From the NCBI RefSeq assembly GCF_002245895.1, contig NZ_NPJZ01000001.1:1462501-1526500 (forward strand): DNA of 64,000 nt, read 5' to 3'. The DNA comes from Rhodococcus sp. OK302 (lineage in GTDB: Bacteria > Actinomycetota > Actinomycetes > Mycobacteriales > Mycobacteriaceae). The notes under the pieces are model-generated. The model was not told the origin of the DNA. It ran no database searches and was given only the letters and a program-made list of their open reading frames with translations. This document shows positions 43,605 through 52,700 of the stretch, one piece after another. A program made the position numbers and the translations under genes. Within the stretch, counting starts at the first letter, position 1. Each line of letters opens with the position of its first letter.

Positions 43605-44795
43605 GTGGAATTGCCATCGGTTACGGAAAGAAGAGACATGCAGCACTTTCAACACCTCAGCGATGACGTGCGGGAGCAATTGTTCCTGCACGCTCCGCGG
43701 ACGCTCGCAGACTCGGACGAGAGAGACCTGCTGGCGATCGCTCTGGGGGCGACGCTGTATGTGCCGGCCACGAGGGCGGGTCTGGCCGAGATCGTGGAGA
43801 AGCGAGCCGCTGACGGCGTCAGTTCGATGGTCCTGGACCTCGAGGATGCTGTCGCGGACGACGAGGTGGAGTCTGCTCGGGCAAACGCAGTTGCCGCTCT
43901 CGACAAGATTGCATCGACGGATGCAGTCGGAATGTTGCTGTTCGTTCGTGTCCGTGAAGTATCGGATATCGCAGACATCGCCGAATCCTTGACAGTCGGC
44001 CGGGCAGCGTTGACCGGGTTTGTCGTGCCGAAATTCGGGAGTGCGACCGGCGCAGCGTTCCTCGAAGCAGTGGCCGACGCCTCCGAGCGTTTGGGGAAGC
44101 ATCTGTACGTCATGCCGGTGCTCGAATCCCCGGAATTGGTGCACCGCGACACCCGTGATTTGGAATTGCGCTCTGTGAGTGACATTTTGGCGCAACATCG
44201 CGAACGCATTCTCGCGGTCCGAATCGGTGCTACCGATATGTGCAGCACTTTCGGGATTCGTCGTGACCGCGATCTGACGATTTACGACGTGCGTGTTGTT
44301 GTCGACGTCATTGCCGATATCGTCAATTACCTTGGACGAGCTGATGGTTCGGGATTTGTCATCACCGGTCCGGTGTGGGAGTACTTCGCCGATCACGAGC
44401 GTATGTTCCGTCCGATGCTGCGTGCAACGCCGTTCGAGGAACATGACGCCGTGCGGTTCCGTCAGCATCTGGTGAGCCGCGACCTCGACGGTTTGCTTCG
44501 AGAAATCGCCTTGGACCGGGCTAACGGCATTCAGGGTAAGACGGTTATTCATCCTTCGCACGTCGCGGCAGTCAATGCGATGTCCGCGGTTACTCACGAG
44601 GAGTACCACGACGCTTTGGACATCTTGGGTGTCGAGGTGGGCGGGGTTGCCGCGTCGGGGTATCGGAACAAGATGAACGAGATGAAGCCGCACCGTAATT
44701 GGGCTCGACAGACAGAGCTTCGGGCGCAGGTTTTCGGAGTTACCAACAAGGGCATCACGTTTGTCGAGTTGCTGACGGCGTTGGTCGATCGATGA
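43605..44795 (+). CDS. CitE-like (HpcH/HpaI aldolase/citrate lyase family) protein of the ter biosynthetic module
   Basis: 396 residues. TIM-barrel features include MVLDLEDAVADDEVESAR, with the metal-binding acidic pair, and VRIGATDMCSTFGIRRDRD. The C-terminal part is longer than in standard CitE. Comparative work on ter loci (Anantharaman, Iyer and Aravind) proposed that CitE-like, phosphoribosyltransferase and HAD enzymes make a nucleoside-like metabolite. The start may be GTG 43605 (GTGAGGGGGA upstream) or ATG 43638. The stop overlaps the next start by 4 nt. Confidence 0.9.
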   Translation: MELPSVTERRDMQHFQHLSDDVREQLFLHAPRTLADSDERDLLAIALGATLYVPATRAGLAEIVEKRAADGVSSMVLDLEDAVADDEVESARANAVAALDKIASTDAVGMLLFVRVREVSDIADIAESLTVGRAALTGFVVPKFGSATGAAFLEAVADASERLGKHLYVMPVLESPELVHRDTRDLELRSVSDILAQHRERILAVRIGATDMCSTFGIRRDRDLTIYDVRVVVDVIADIVNYLGRADGSGFVITGPVWEYFADHERMFRPMLRATPFEEHDAVRFRQHLVSRDLDGLLREIALDRANGIQGKTVIHPSHVAAVNAMSAVTHEEYHDALDILGVEVGGVAASGYRNKMNEMKPHRNWARQTELRAQVFGVTNKGITFVELLTALVDR

Positions 44796-46075
44796 CGGGT
44801 ACTGTTGCATCGATCCCTTGGGCTACAGCAGAATTCGGACTCGATCTTGTGCACGGCAGTTCTGTCGTGGGGCGGACGGTTCCGGAGTTGGTGATTCCGG
44901 GACTGCGGCGTAATCCGCGTCGGGCGCACCTGTTGGTATCGACGGTTCTGGGCAAGCATGTCCCTACCGAGCCGTCGGTGGTGATCGGTGCCGCTGAGGA
45001 TCTCGGCGACCTGGTGCGTGACGCGCTCGGTGTAGGCGTTGATGTGGTGGTTCTCGGATTTGCTGAAACTGCAACAGGTTTGGGTCACTGTGTGGCCGCG
45101 CGCCTGCATGCTCACTGCTACCTGCATTCGACGCGCCGCGATGTTCCGGGTGCGACCACCCTCGCGGGTTTCGAAGAAGGGCACTCGCACGCTACAAGTC
45201 ATCTGATGCAGCCTACGTCGGCCGAACTGTTCGAAAACAATCTGCCGCTGGTGCTGGTGGACGACGAAATCTCGACCGGAGCAACGGCTATCGATGCTAT
45301 TCGGGCATTGCACGGTCAATGCCCGCGAGAGCGTTACGTCGTTGCTTCGTTGGTGGACATGAGAACTGACGAGCACCGAGCTGCCAGTGACAGTGCAGCA
45401 GAAGAATTGGGTGTGCGGATCGACTACGTCAGTCTCGCTTCCGGTTCCACAGTTCTTCCGGACGGTTTGACCGAACGTGTGACGGCGCTTGATGCCCCGA
45501 CGCTCAACGTGGCGGGCGACCGTCGGGGAACGGTTTCCCATGTTGACCTGCCTTGGCAGGCAACCGTTCCGGACGGTGGCAGGCACGGCTTCCTCGATTC
45601 GGACTCGGTAGATTTCGAGCGGGCAGTTGAAGACGCTGTAGCAGTCGTGAACTCGTTGGCCGACCCGGAGCGTCCTCTGATCGTCGTGGGGCATGAAGAG
45701 TTGATGTACCTGCCCTTGCGTATCGCGAGCAGCCTGGAACGTGGTGGCCGGGCAGTGCGCTACCAGACGACGACGCGTTCACCCGCCTACGTCATGGACC
45801 GCGAGGGTTACCCGCTGCGACGCGGATTCACCTTTGTCGCACCGGAATTAGGCGAGAACGAACCACGTTTCCTCTACAACGCGCAGTGGCCGGACTCGGC
45901 CGTCGACGCTGTGGTTCTGTTGATCGTGGACGAACCTGCCGACACCGATCGGTTGATCGCCGACGACGGTGTCGTTGAAGCGCTGAGAAATGCCGGGACC
46001 GACGTAGTGGTGGCAACGGTGCGGGGGGCAAACCCGTCGGCGTTGCGGGATTCGAGAGAAGGTGAAGGCGCATGA
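44792..46075 (+). CDS. phosphoribosyltransferase-domain protein of the ter module
   Basis: 427 residues from ATG 44792. The PRPP-binding loop is LVLVDDEISTGATA. The segment GFAETATGLGHCVA is the phosphate-binding flavodoxin-like part. The C-terminal 180 residues form a second domain (the TRSP-type extension of ter-locus PRTases), with YLPLRIASSLE and GVEYPLRR-like elements (GYPLRRGFTF). It is joined to its neighbours by ATGA overlaps on both sides, so a stable complex or strict co-expression is likely. The product is proposed to be a ribosylated metabolite; the base is not known. Confidence 0.9.
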   Translation: MTGTVASIPWATAEFGLDLVHGSSVVGRTVPELVIPGLRRNPRRAHLLVSTVLGKHVPTEPSVVIGAAEDLGDLVRDALGVGVDVVVLGFAETATGLGHCVAARLHAHCYLHSTRRDVPGATTLAGFEEGHSHATSHLMQPTSAELFENNLPLVLVDDEISTGATAIDAIRALHGQCPRERYVVASLVDMRTDEHRAASDSAAEELGVRIDYVSLASGSTVLPDGLTERVTALDAPTLNVAGDRRGTVSHVDLPWQATVPDGGRHGFLDSDSVDFERAVEDAVAVVNSLADPERPLIVVGHEELMYLPLRIASSLERGGRAVRYQTTTRSPAYVMDREGYPLRRGFTFVAPELGENEPRFLYNAQWPDSAVDAVVLLIVDEPADTDRLIADDGVVEALRNAGTDVVVATVRGANPSALRDSREGEGA

Positions 46076-47181
46076 CCGTACCTTTGGTCGGACCCCAGTT
46101 CGGTTCGTATGGCGGCGACGAAGTGAAATGGTTGCTCAAGGACCTCTCTCAGGTGGACCTCGAAGCGGATGTTGCCGAGCGGGAGAAGCGCATTCAGTCG
46201 GGTGAGGCGCACTACGCAGAATCGCTACCGATCGAGTATCAGCCCGACGATGCGTATCGCGAACTGTTCGAAACGGTATTGGCGGAAAGCGCGCCCCGTT
46301 TGGCGCGTGCAGTCGGTACTGTCACCGACCTGGTGTTGGCCGAGCGCGGATCCGACATCGTGCTGGTCTCTCTTGCCCGGGCCGGCACACCCGTCGGGAT
46401 CTTGATGCGTCGCTGGGCCAAACACGTTCACGGAGTGACGTTGCCGCACTACGCGGTGTCCATCGTTCGGGGCAAGGGGATCGATACCGTTGCCCTCGAT
46501 CATCTTTCACATCATCATGATTCGTCGAACGTCGTCTTCGTGGACGGATGGACGGGCAAGGGAGCGATCACCCGCGAACTCGATGCGGCACTGACCGAGT
46601 ATCACGCTGCGGGCGGCGCTGCGTTCAACTCGGATCTGGCTGTACTTGCCGATCCGGGATACTGCGTCCGGACCTACGGAACCAGAGATGACTTCCTGAT
46701 TGCTTCGGCGTGCCTCAATTCGACTGTGTCCGGACTGGTCTCGCGCACCGTCCTCAACGACACACTGATCGGACCCGGAGATTTCCACGGTGCGAAGTTT
46801 TATGCGGATCTTGCCGATGTCGACGTGTCCAACCGGCTACTCGACGTAGTCTCGGCAGAATTCGACACCGTACGTAGTGATGTTGCGGATTCGCTTGCCG
46901 CCGTGCGCGCTTCGGATCGAACACCGACCTGGGCCGGGTGGGAATCGGTGGAGAAGGTTCAGGCGGACTACGGGATTTCCACGGTGAACTTCGTCAAACC
47001 CGGTGTCGGCGAAACCACTCGGGTATTGCTGCGCCGGTTGCCGTGGAAGGTTCTCGTCCGAGAACTGGATGCACCCGAACATGCCCACATTCGATTACTC
47101 GCCGAAGCCCGTGGCGTTCCCGTCGAGGAAGTATCCGATCTCGCGTACTCGTGTGTCGGTCTGATCAAGGACATCACATGA
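46072..47181 (+). CDS. StiP-family protein (PRTase-like with PELOTA-type C-terminus)
   Basis: 369 residues from ATG 46072. It starts with a GSYGGDEVKWLLKDL motif characteristic of the StiP family. A PRTase-like loop reads VVFVDGWTGKGAI. The last 50 residues (WKVLVRELDAPEHAHIRLLA, EVSDLAYSCVGLIKDI) resemble a PELOTA RNA-binding domain. The name 'cysteine protease StiP' in databases is based on a few stress-induced members; protease activity is not obvious here. It is coupled by 4-nt overlaps to the genes on each side. Confidence 0.88.
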   Translation: MTVPLVGPQFGSYGGDEVKWLLKDLSQVDLEADVAEREKRIQSGEAHYAESLPIEYQPDDAYRELFETVLAESAPRLARAVGTVTDLVLAERGSDIVLVSLARAGTPVGILMRRWAKHVHGVTLPHYAVSIVRGKGIDTVALDHLSHHHDSSNVVFVDGWTGKGAITRELDAALTEYHAAGGAAFNSDLAVLADPGYCVRTYGTRDDFLIASACLNSTVSGLVSRTVLNDTLIGPGDFHGAKFYADLADVDVSNRLLDVVSAEFDTVRSDVADSLAAVRASDRTPTWAGWESVEKVQADYGISTVNFVKPGVGETTRVLLRRLPWKVLVRELDAPEHAHIRLLAEARGVPVEEVSDLAYSCVGLIKDIT

Positions 47182-48065
47182 GCGCATCACCGGTATTGAT
47201 TGCAACCGACCTGGATCGCACGATGATCTACTCGAAAAACGCGATCGGGGGCGATCCCTCCGGCACCGATCTGGGGTCAGGACCTGCCCCGGTGTGCGTC
47301 GAGTACTACGACGGCGGGCCGCTGTCCCACATGAGCGTCGACACGATCGCATTACTGCGAGATCTCAGCGCCGCAGTGCCGGTAATTCCCACGACCACCC
47401 GGACAATTGCGCAGTTCCAGCGGATCGACCTGCCCGGCGGTCCGTGGAAGTACGCGATCACCAGCAACGGTGGGAACATCCTGGTCGACGGAAAACCTGA
47501 TCTGACGTGGCGAAGTGAGATCGACAGATCAACTCGCGACGCCGGGGTGGAGTTGGCGCACGTCCATACCGAGCTGGAAGCCCGCATCGACGTCAGTTGG
47601 GTCAGTTCCATGCGGGTGGCCGACGAACTGTTCCCGTACCTGGTGGTGGACCTGTCGACCATTCCCATGGATTTCGAAGCCGGCTGGAGCGATTGGTGTA
47701 CGTCCCGCGGATGGAACGTGTCACGGCAGGGACGAAAGATTTACACGATGCCCGACGCAGTATCGAAATCTCGAGCCCTCGCTGAAGTGCGCCGACGCCT
47801 GATCGAATCGGGTGACCTCGCGGCCGACGCCACAGTTCTGTCGGCCGGCGACGGCGCCCTCGACGCAGACATGCTCGAGTACGCAGACTTCGCGATCCGT
47901 CCCCGCCACGGTGAGCTGGAAGAACTGAATTGGCAACGCCCGACGGTTACTGTGACAGAAACGTCCGGAATCGAGGCGAGTGTGGAGATCGTGAGCTGGT
48001 TCTCCGCCCACGTCGCGGCAATGACGGTCGGCACACCGCACGAGTCTCAGCAGCTTCCCCAGTAA
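47178..48065 (+). CDS. HAD-superfamily phosphatase of the ter module
   Basis: 295 residues from ATG 47178. The nucleophile motif is ATDLDRTMIY (DxDxT). The C-terminal acidic motif is LSAGDGALDADMLEYAD. A Cof-type cap is inserted between them. It probably dephosphorylates the intermediate made by the upstream PRTase and CitE-like enzymes. The TerD gene follows after 40 bp, so all genes from 43605 to 50985 could be one transcript. Confidence 0.9.
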   Translation: MSASPVLIATDLDRTMIYSKNAIGGDPSGTDLGSGPAPVCVEYYDGGPLSHMSVDTIALLRDLSAAVPVIPTTTRTIAQFQRIDLPGGPWKYAITSNGGNILVDGKPDLTWRSEIDRSTRDAGVELAHVHTELEARIDVSWVSSMRVADELFPYLVVDLSTIPMDFEAGWSDWCTSRGWNVSRQGRKIYTMPDAVSKSRALAEVRRRLIESGDLAADATVLSAGDGALDADMLEYADFAIRPRHGELEELNWQRPTVTVTETSGIEASVEIVSWFSAHVAAMTVGTPHESQQLPQ

Positions 48066-48105
48066 TGAACGCCAGCAATGAACACTCTCGATGAAGGAGA
48101 TGCAG

Positions 48106-49401
48106 TTGTCTGTATCGCTTGCCAAAGGTCAGAACGGTCCACTCAACGTGCCGGAAGTGATTGTGTCGGTGCAGTTGGCCGCCGCTGCTGATTTGTCAGC
48201 GCTTCTCGTGACCGGTAACGGCAAGGTGCGCTCCGATGCGGACTTCGTCTTCTTCAACCAGCCCACCGGACCGGGTGTGCAGTTGACGCCGAATCCGGGC
48301 GGCATTGCGTCCCTGAAGGTCTCGTTGGCCGGTGTGCCCGCTGATATCGAGCAGGTTCGCGCGGTCATCACGCTCGACGACACTTCGTCGAATTTCGGTC
48401 GCACGGCTGCGCCCACTGCTCGGGTATCCGACACCGCCGGAAATGTGTTGTACGAGTACGTGATCGACGGACTCTCCGCCGAGTCCATTGTCATTGCACT
48501 CGAGGTGTACCGCCGTCAGGGTGCATGGAAGGTTCGCGCTGTCGGGCAGGGCTACGCCGGTGGATTTGCAGCGTTGGTCACCGATCACGGTGTGTCCGTT
48601 GACGACGCACCGGCGCCCGCACAGGCTGCCCCGGTCCAGGCCGCCCCGCCGGCCTACAACCCGCCACCGGCACAGCCGGCCTACAACCCGCCACCGGCAC
48701 AGCCGGCCTACAACCCGCCACCGCAGCAGCAGCCGTCGTACAACGCACCGCCGGCTCCGCCTGCCCCGCCGGTGTACAACCAGCCTCCCGCCGCGCCAGC
48801 GGAGGTGAGCCTGGTGAAGGGTCGCCCCGTCAGTTTGACCAAGGGACAGAAGGTCACGCTCCGCAAGGAGGGCGGCGTCGCGCTGACCATGATCCAGATG
48901 GGTCTGGGTTGGGATCCGATCAAGAAGAGCGGAATGTTCGGCAACCGCACCGCCAATGTCGACCTGGACGCTTCGGCGCTGCTCTATGCGGACGGCAACT
49001 TGATCGACGTCTGCTACTACGGACAGCTCACGTCGAAAGACGGATCTGTGCGGCATATGGGTGACAACCTGACCGGCGACGGTGAGGGTGACGACGAAGT
49101 GATGACGGTCGATCTCCAGCGCGTCCCGGCTCATGTCAACACAGTGATCTTCACGGTCACGTCGTACCGCGGACATACCTTCGAGCAGGTGCAAAATGCG
49201 TTCTGCCGACTCGTGGACAGCACTACGAACTCCGAATTGGCTCGATACACGATGCAGGGCGGTATGCCGTTCACCGGCATGGTGATGGCCAAGGTTTACC
49301 GGCAGAACGGTGAATGGAAGCTGCAGGCAATCGGAGAGGGTATCCAGGCCAAGCATGCAGGCGAGGCGGCTCCGCAGTTGGGCCGTTTCTTGATGGCATA
49401 G
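48106..49401 (+). CDS. tandem TerD protein with Pro-rich linker
   Basis: 431 residues from TTG 48106, chosen because AAGGAG lies 6 nt upstream and the protein then begins SVSLAKGQ like other TerDs; ATG 48091 is the alternative. The first TerD domain (about 1-165) lacks the DGEGDDE calcium loop. A linker of about 65 residues is made of Tyr-Asn-Pro-Pro repeats. The second TerD domain (from LVKGRPVSLTKGQKVTL) has the full calcium motif TGDGEGDDEV. The pair may thus contain one calcium-responsive and one structural module joined flexibly. It lies directly downstream of the HAD gene. Confidence 0.92.
   Translation: MSVSLAKGQNGPLNVPEVIVSVQLAAAADLSALLVTGNGKVRSDADFVFFNQPTGPGVQLTPNPGGIASLKVSLAGVPADIEQVRAVITLDDTSSNFGRTAAPTARVSDTAGNVLYEYVIDGLSAESIVIALEVYRRQGAWKVRAVGQGYAGGFAALVTDHGVSVDDAPAPAQAAPVQAAPPAYNPPPAQPAYNPPPAQPAYNPPPQQQPSYNAPPAPPAPPVYNQPPAAPAEVSLVKGRPVSLTKGQKVTLRKEGGVALTMIQMGLGWDPIKKSGMFGNRTANVDLDASALLYADGNLIDVCYYGQLTSKDGSVRHMGDNLTGDGEGDDEVMTVDLQRVPAHVNTVIFTVTSYRGHTFEQVQNAFCRLVDSTTNSELARYTMQGGMPFTGMVMAKVYRQNGEWKLQAIGEGIQAKHAGEAAPQLGRFLMA
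48649..48729 (+). repeat. 27-bp tandem repeat in the TerD linker
   Basis: Two perfect 27-bp copies (48649-48675, 48676-48702) and an imperfect third copy encode PAYNPPPAQ units. Such repeats can change copy number by slippage and vary linker length. Confidence 0.8.
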
Positions 49402-49410
49402 TTCACAGCT

Positions 49411-50985
49411 ATGACTGTGGAGTTCGTTCCGGGGCAGAATGCGCCGCTGCAAGCATCTGTCGTGACTTTCCGTGCGTCGAGCCAGACACCGTTCGACGTG
49501 TCTGCGTTGGTTACCGATACGCACCTTCGGGCTTTGTCGTCCGAGGATTTTGTGTTCTACAACCAGCCCGCCACCGCTGGGGTGCAACTCGCGGGAGACA
49601 GTATTCGGGTGGAGCTCGATCGAGTCCACCCGAATGCTGCTGCAGTGCTGTGCATTGTGAGCGTCGATCCGAGCCACGCTCAGGCCGGAGCGTTTCGCGC
49701 CGCCGGCCTCTCGGCGGTACTGACCGATGAATCCGGTTCGGTGATAGGTCAATTCGCCATACCAACTGCAGGTTCGGAGACCGCCGTCATCTGCTGGGAG
49801 TTGTACCGCCGAAACGGAGCCTGGAAAGTTCGAGGCGTCGGGCAGGGGTATGCAGGCGGCTTGGCCGAGCTCATCGGAGTCCATGGCGTCGAGGTGGATG
49901 ATGCACCGGCCAGTTCGGCTGCAATGCAACAAGTTCACGCTGTGGAGCCATTCGAGGACGGGCGTGGGCTCGAACGAATGTGGATGATCTTCGAGGATGC
50001 ATCGCGCTCGGCAGCGTCACTGATTTCGAGTAGCGAGTATGCGATGAAGCGCTTGGACACGGAATTGACGGCAGCGGTGGCCGACGCGAGCACCCGCAAT
50101 TCGCCGGCCGGTGTGGCGGCGCGCGAAGCGGCGCAGAACCGTCACGACGAACTGGTGGCGACAGCCCGCGCAAGTCACACTCGTGACTCCGCGCAACTCA
50201 CCCAGGAACTGACAGTGGTCGACGCGGTTCTTCCGCGGGCGATGGCGTCGTGGGAATCGCCGGTGTGGGCGTCGGAGAAAGGTACTGCTCCCCAGTCTCT
50301 CGAGACCGTGACTTCCAGTGACGGTGTGAGATTGGGTGTGTTGACTGCCGCTGACCGCGGGGCTCTGACAGTGCCGTACTGCTTGCCGATTCCACTGACC
50401 AGACCGGTCTGGGTAGAAAGCACATCCAGTGCGGCAGCAGTCGGCGTGGTCAGTGCGCTGACGCTGAGAATCATGGCCGCCGGCCCCATGCCGCTGCTCG
50501 ATGTCGTAGACCTGACTGGCGCCTTCACGTCGCTGACCGATCGATTGTCTGCAGTGTTGGCCGGACCGGTGATTCGAAACCATTCGGAGATATCGGCCCG
50601 GCTGACAGGCCTGGCGCAATCGGTGGATTTGGCGGAACTTGCGCGAACCAGCGGCATGTCCGCCGTCCAGGCAGGGCCGAGCACTCAACGACTGCTGATA
50701 CTCGGCGATTTTCCGCATGGATATTCGGAGCAGGACGTTCATTCGATCATGTTTCTCGCCGAACGCGGACCGATGATTGGTTTGTCGATAGTGCTTGTCG
50801 GCGACGACGAGTCGAACTCGACGGAAGAGACCGTCGCAGCGTTGGCCAACGGATGTCGGCATCTACCGGCGGCTGGTGAGATCGACGTCCAGGATCCGTG
50901 GACGGGTTCGCACTGGGTCCTCGTGCCCGATGTTCTCGACCCGGCGAACCAACCTCAACTGTTTGCCGCGCTCGACAAGTTCTGA
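49411..50985 (+). CDS. TerD domain fused to degenerate FtsK-like domain
   Basis: 524 residues, 9 bp after the tandem TerD gene. Residues 1-175 are a TerD domain without the calcium loop (VPGQNAPLQASVVTF, VGQGYAGGLAELIG). A helical linker of about 120 residues follows. The rest resembles the FtsK/HerA-like segment found in ter loci: LGVLTAADRGALTVPYCLPI and AGPMPLLDVVDLTGAF. The Walker A position reads ESTSSAAAVG and has no GKS/T, so ATPase activity is unlikely. It may act as an adaptor between TerD and DNA- or membrane-bound machinery. Confidence 0.82.
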   Translation: MTVEFVPGQNAPLQASVVTFRASSQTPFDVSALVTDTHLRALSSEDFVFYNQPATAGVQLAGDSIRVELDRVHPNAAAVLCIVSVDPSHAQAGAFRAAGLSAVLTDESGSVIGQFAIPTAGSETAVICWELYRRNGAWKVRGVGQGYAGGLAELIGVHGVEVDDAPASSAAMQQVHAVEPFEDGRGLERMWMIFEDASRSAASLISSSEYAMKRLDTELTAAVADASTRNSPAGVAAREAAQNRHDELVATARASHTRDSAQLTQELTVVDAVLPRAMASWESPVWASEKGTAPQSLETVTSSDGVRLGVLTAADRGALTVPYCLPIPLTRPVWVESTSSAAAVGVVSALTLRIMAAGPMPLLDVVDLTGAFTSLTDRLSAVLAGPVIRNHSEISARLTGLAQSVDLAELARTSGMSAVQAGPSTQRLLILGDFPHGYSEQDVHSIMFLAERGPMIGLSIVLVGDDESNSTEETVAALANGCRHLPAAGEIDVQDPWTGSHWVLVPDVLDPANQPQLFAALDKF

Positions 50986-51015
50986 CGTGACCTAAGCGCA
51001 GTGACAGGACCCGTG

Positions 51016-51312
51016 TCAGAGCTCGTCGAGACCGATTATGCCGTCCTGCAATGCGCGTGCGAGCAAACTCGTCTTGGTGGGGGCAGGCCGTCCGATTGCT
51101 GCGTACTTTCCTCGAATCCGGGTGAGGTGCGTGTTGATGGTTCCGATGGAGATGCGTAGCTGCGCCGATACGACGGGTTTGCTGTCGGATGTGAGCCAAC
51201 GCTGCAGCACCTCGATTTCACGCTTGGTGAGGCCGGGATCGAGCGCCGGCGAGACAGGTGGCGTCGCGGTGGGTTGAGGGAATGCACACGTTGGTTCGGG
51301 CAAGACTGTCAC
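51016..51312 (-). CDS. small LuxR-type helix-turn-helix protein
   Basis: 98 residues. LTKREIEVLQRWLTSDSKPV and SAQLRISIGTINTHLTRIRG form a LuxR/GerE HTH; no receiver or sensor domain is present. The N-terminal 25 residues are Pro-rich. It is transcribed toward the end of the TerD-FtsK gene, convergent with it, and divergent from the TerB gene. It may regulate the ter genes. The start (ATG 51312) lacks a clear RBS. Confidence 0.75.
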   Translation of the reverse strand: MTVLPEPTCAFPQPTATPPVSPALDPGLTKREIEVLQRWLTSDSKPVVSAQLRISIGTINTHLTRIRGKYAAIGRPAPTKTSLLARALQDGIIGLDEL

Positions 51313-51539
51313 GGAAGCGGTTCTCGATTCTGATTGTGATCACGCTCTCTCGAATGTGGTCACTGCCGGTTGTCAGCGGGGCGCGCAGGTGCCCTCGTCC
51401 CTGTTTGCCCACTTTTTTTGAAGCATATGGGAACCAACCGACAAGTATTGATGCGAAGCAGATGGCGCATTGCGGACCTCCCAGGCAGAGTGGTGGTACC
51501 ACTACGCGCGGTGCGTGGCGGCATTACCCGAGGAGACTC

Positions 51540-51995
51540 ATGGCATTCTGGGATCAGCTGAAGGCTAAGGCTCAGGAAATGAACGGCCAGCTCAAGACCA
51601 AGACGAGCCAGTTCCAGAACAAGGAATTCAAGAACGCCAGCATGGCGATGTGCGCGCTGATTGCTGCAGCAGACGGCTCGATCGACCCGTCCGAGCGTCA
51701 GAAGACGTCGGCGCTGATCACGAGCAACGAGTCGCTCGCGGTCTTCCCACCGGACGAGCTGCGTCAGCAGTTCGATTGGTACTGCAGCAAGCTGACTTCC
51801 GATTTCGAGTTCGGAAAGCTCGAAGCGACCGCAGCCATCGCGAAGCTCAAGTCCAAGCAGGATCAGGCTCGCGCCGTCATCCAGATCGGCATCATCATCG
51901 GCGGCGCCGACGGCAACTTCGATCAGCACGAGCGCGCAGTAGTGCGGGACATGTGTTTCGCAGTCGGGATCGCTCCCGCCGAATTCGAACTCTGA
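51540..51995 (+). CDS. TerB-family protein
   Basis: 151 residues from ATG 51540. Two acidic metal-binding motifs, AAADGSIDPSERQ and GGADGNFDQHERAV, are the characteristic repeats of the TerB helical fold. TerB interacts with TerC and TerD at the membrane. RBS-like GAGGAGACTC upstream. A hairpin terminator lies 22 bp downstream, closing the ter locus. Confidence 0.94.
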   Translation: MAFWDQLKAKAQEMNGQLKTKTSQFQNKEFKNASMAMCALIAAADGSIDPSERQKTSALITSNESLAVFPPDELRQQFDWYCSKLTSDFEFGKLEATAAIAKLKSKQDQARAVIQIGIIIGGADGNFDQHERAVVRDMCFAVGIAPAEFEL

Positions 51996-52017
51996 GTTCT
52001 TCGGCGGTACAGCAAGT

Positions 52018-52052
52018 AAGCGGGTGTGGTGCCAACGGCGCCACACCCGCTT
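52018..52052 (+). terminator. terminator after the TerB gene
   Basis: AAGCGGGTGTGG and CCACACCCGCTT form a 12-bp stem around an 11-nt loop, followed by CTCTTGTG. It lies between two convergent genes. Confidence 0.85.
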
Positions 52053-52061
52053 CTCTTGTGT

Positions 52062-52583
52062 TCAGTACTCCGGATAGCCGTCTTCCGGTCCGAGCATGCG
52101 CTCGATACGTGTGCACGTGATCTTTGCCAACTCGTCGACGCAGATCTTTCGTTCTACGGACGGTGCGTTGGACAGGCGGACGCCGATATTTTCGAGGAGT
52201 TCGTGAGCGTCGTGCCCGTGTGAGAACCAGATGTACCGGAATCCGAAGGTTCGTTCGTACTGCTCGCCCGCATTCCTGATGGAGGCCATGACCTGCTCGT
52301 CGGCAACCCAGATCGAGCATTGTTCCAGGTGAGAAGGCCAACTCTGGGCGCGCAAGCCCGCCGCTGGGTGGCATTGCAAAGTGCTTTCGACGTCTGGGTC
52401 GGAGAGATCGAGCAGCGCGTCCTCCGCTCTCGCCAGTATCTCCGCGTAGCTTCTGAACGGTCGGCCGTCGCTGACCCAGCCCGCCCAGGTCATGGAACAG
52501 CAGCACTCGTACAGCGCGTGTATGGCCTTCGGTCGGGGCAGTTCGTTGAACCTTTCCAACCCGATCGACTGATGCAGCAGCAT
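52062..52583 (-). CDS. OHCU decarboxylase
   Basis: 173 residues. Family features are RPFRSYAEILARAEDALLDL, then CHPAAG and GFRYIWFSHGHDAHELLENI. The enzyme (2-oxo-4-hydroxy-4-carboxy-5-ureidoimidazoline decarboxylase) makes S-allantoin in urate breakdown. The usual catalytic HPxxG motif is present. The other urate genes (urate oxidase, HIU hydrolase) are not in the window, so it is isolated here. It is convergent with the TerB gene. ATG start assumed. Confidence 0.85.
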   Translation of the reverse strand: MLLHQSIGLERFNELPRPKAIHALYECCCSMTWAGWVSDGRPFRSYAEILARAEDALLDLSDPDVESTLQCHPAAGLRAQSWPSHLEQCSIWVADEQVMASIRNAGEQYERTFGFRYIWFSHGHDAHELLENIGVRLSNAPSVERKICVDELAKITCTRIERMLGPEDGYPEY

Positions 52584-52700
52584 GTGCCCTCCCGGTCTGC
52601 CGACGAAGATGCGCGATCAACACATGATCGCGGTGGACCTCGGGGCTGTGAAGATCTTTCGGTTCGAATTTTCAGATTCTTAACATGCCGATCGGCGAAC

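Noticed and set aside
42939..44810. 623-codon minus-strand frame opposite the helical protein and the CitE-like gene
   Set aside because: The plus strand encodes a clear CitE-like enzyme; the minus translation shows no domain and is rich in Arg, His and Ser.
48649..48729. CRISPR-like repeat array
   Set aside because: The 27-bp copies are adjacent without spacers, in frame, and encode a Pro-rich linker.
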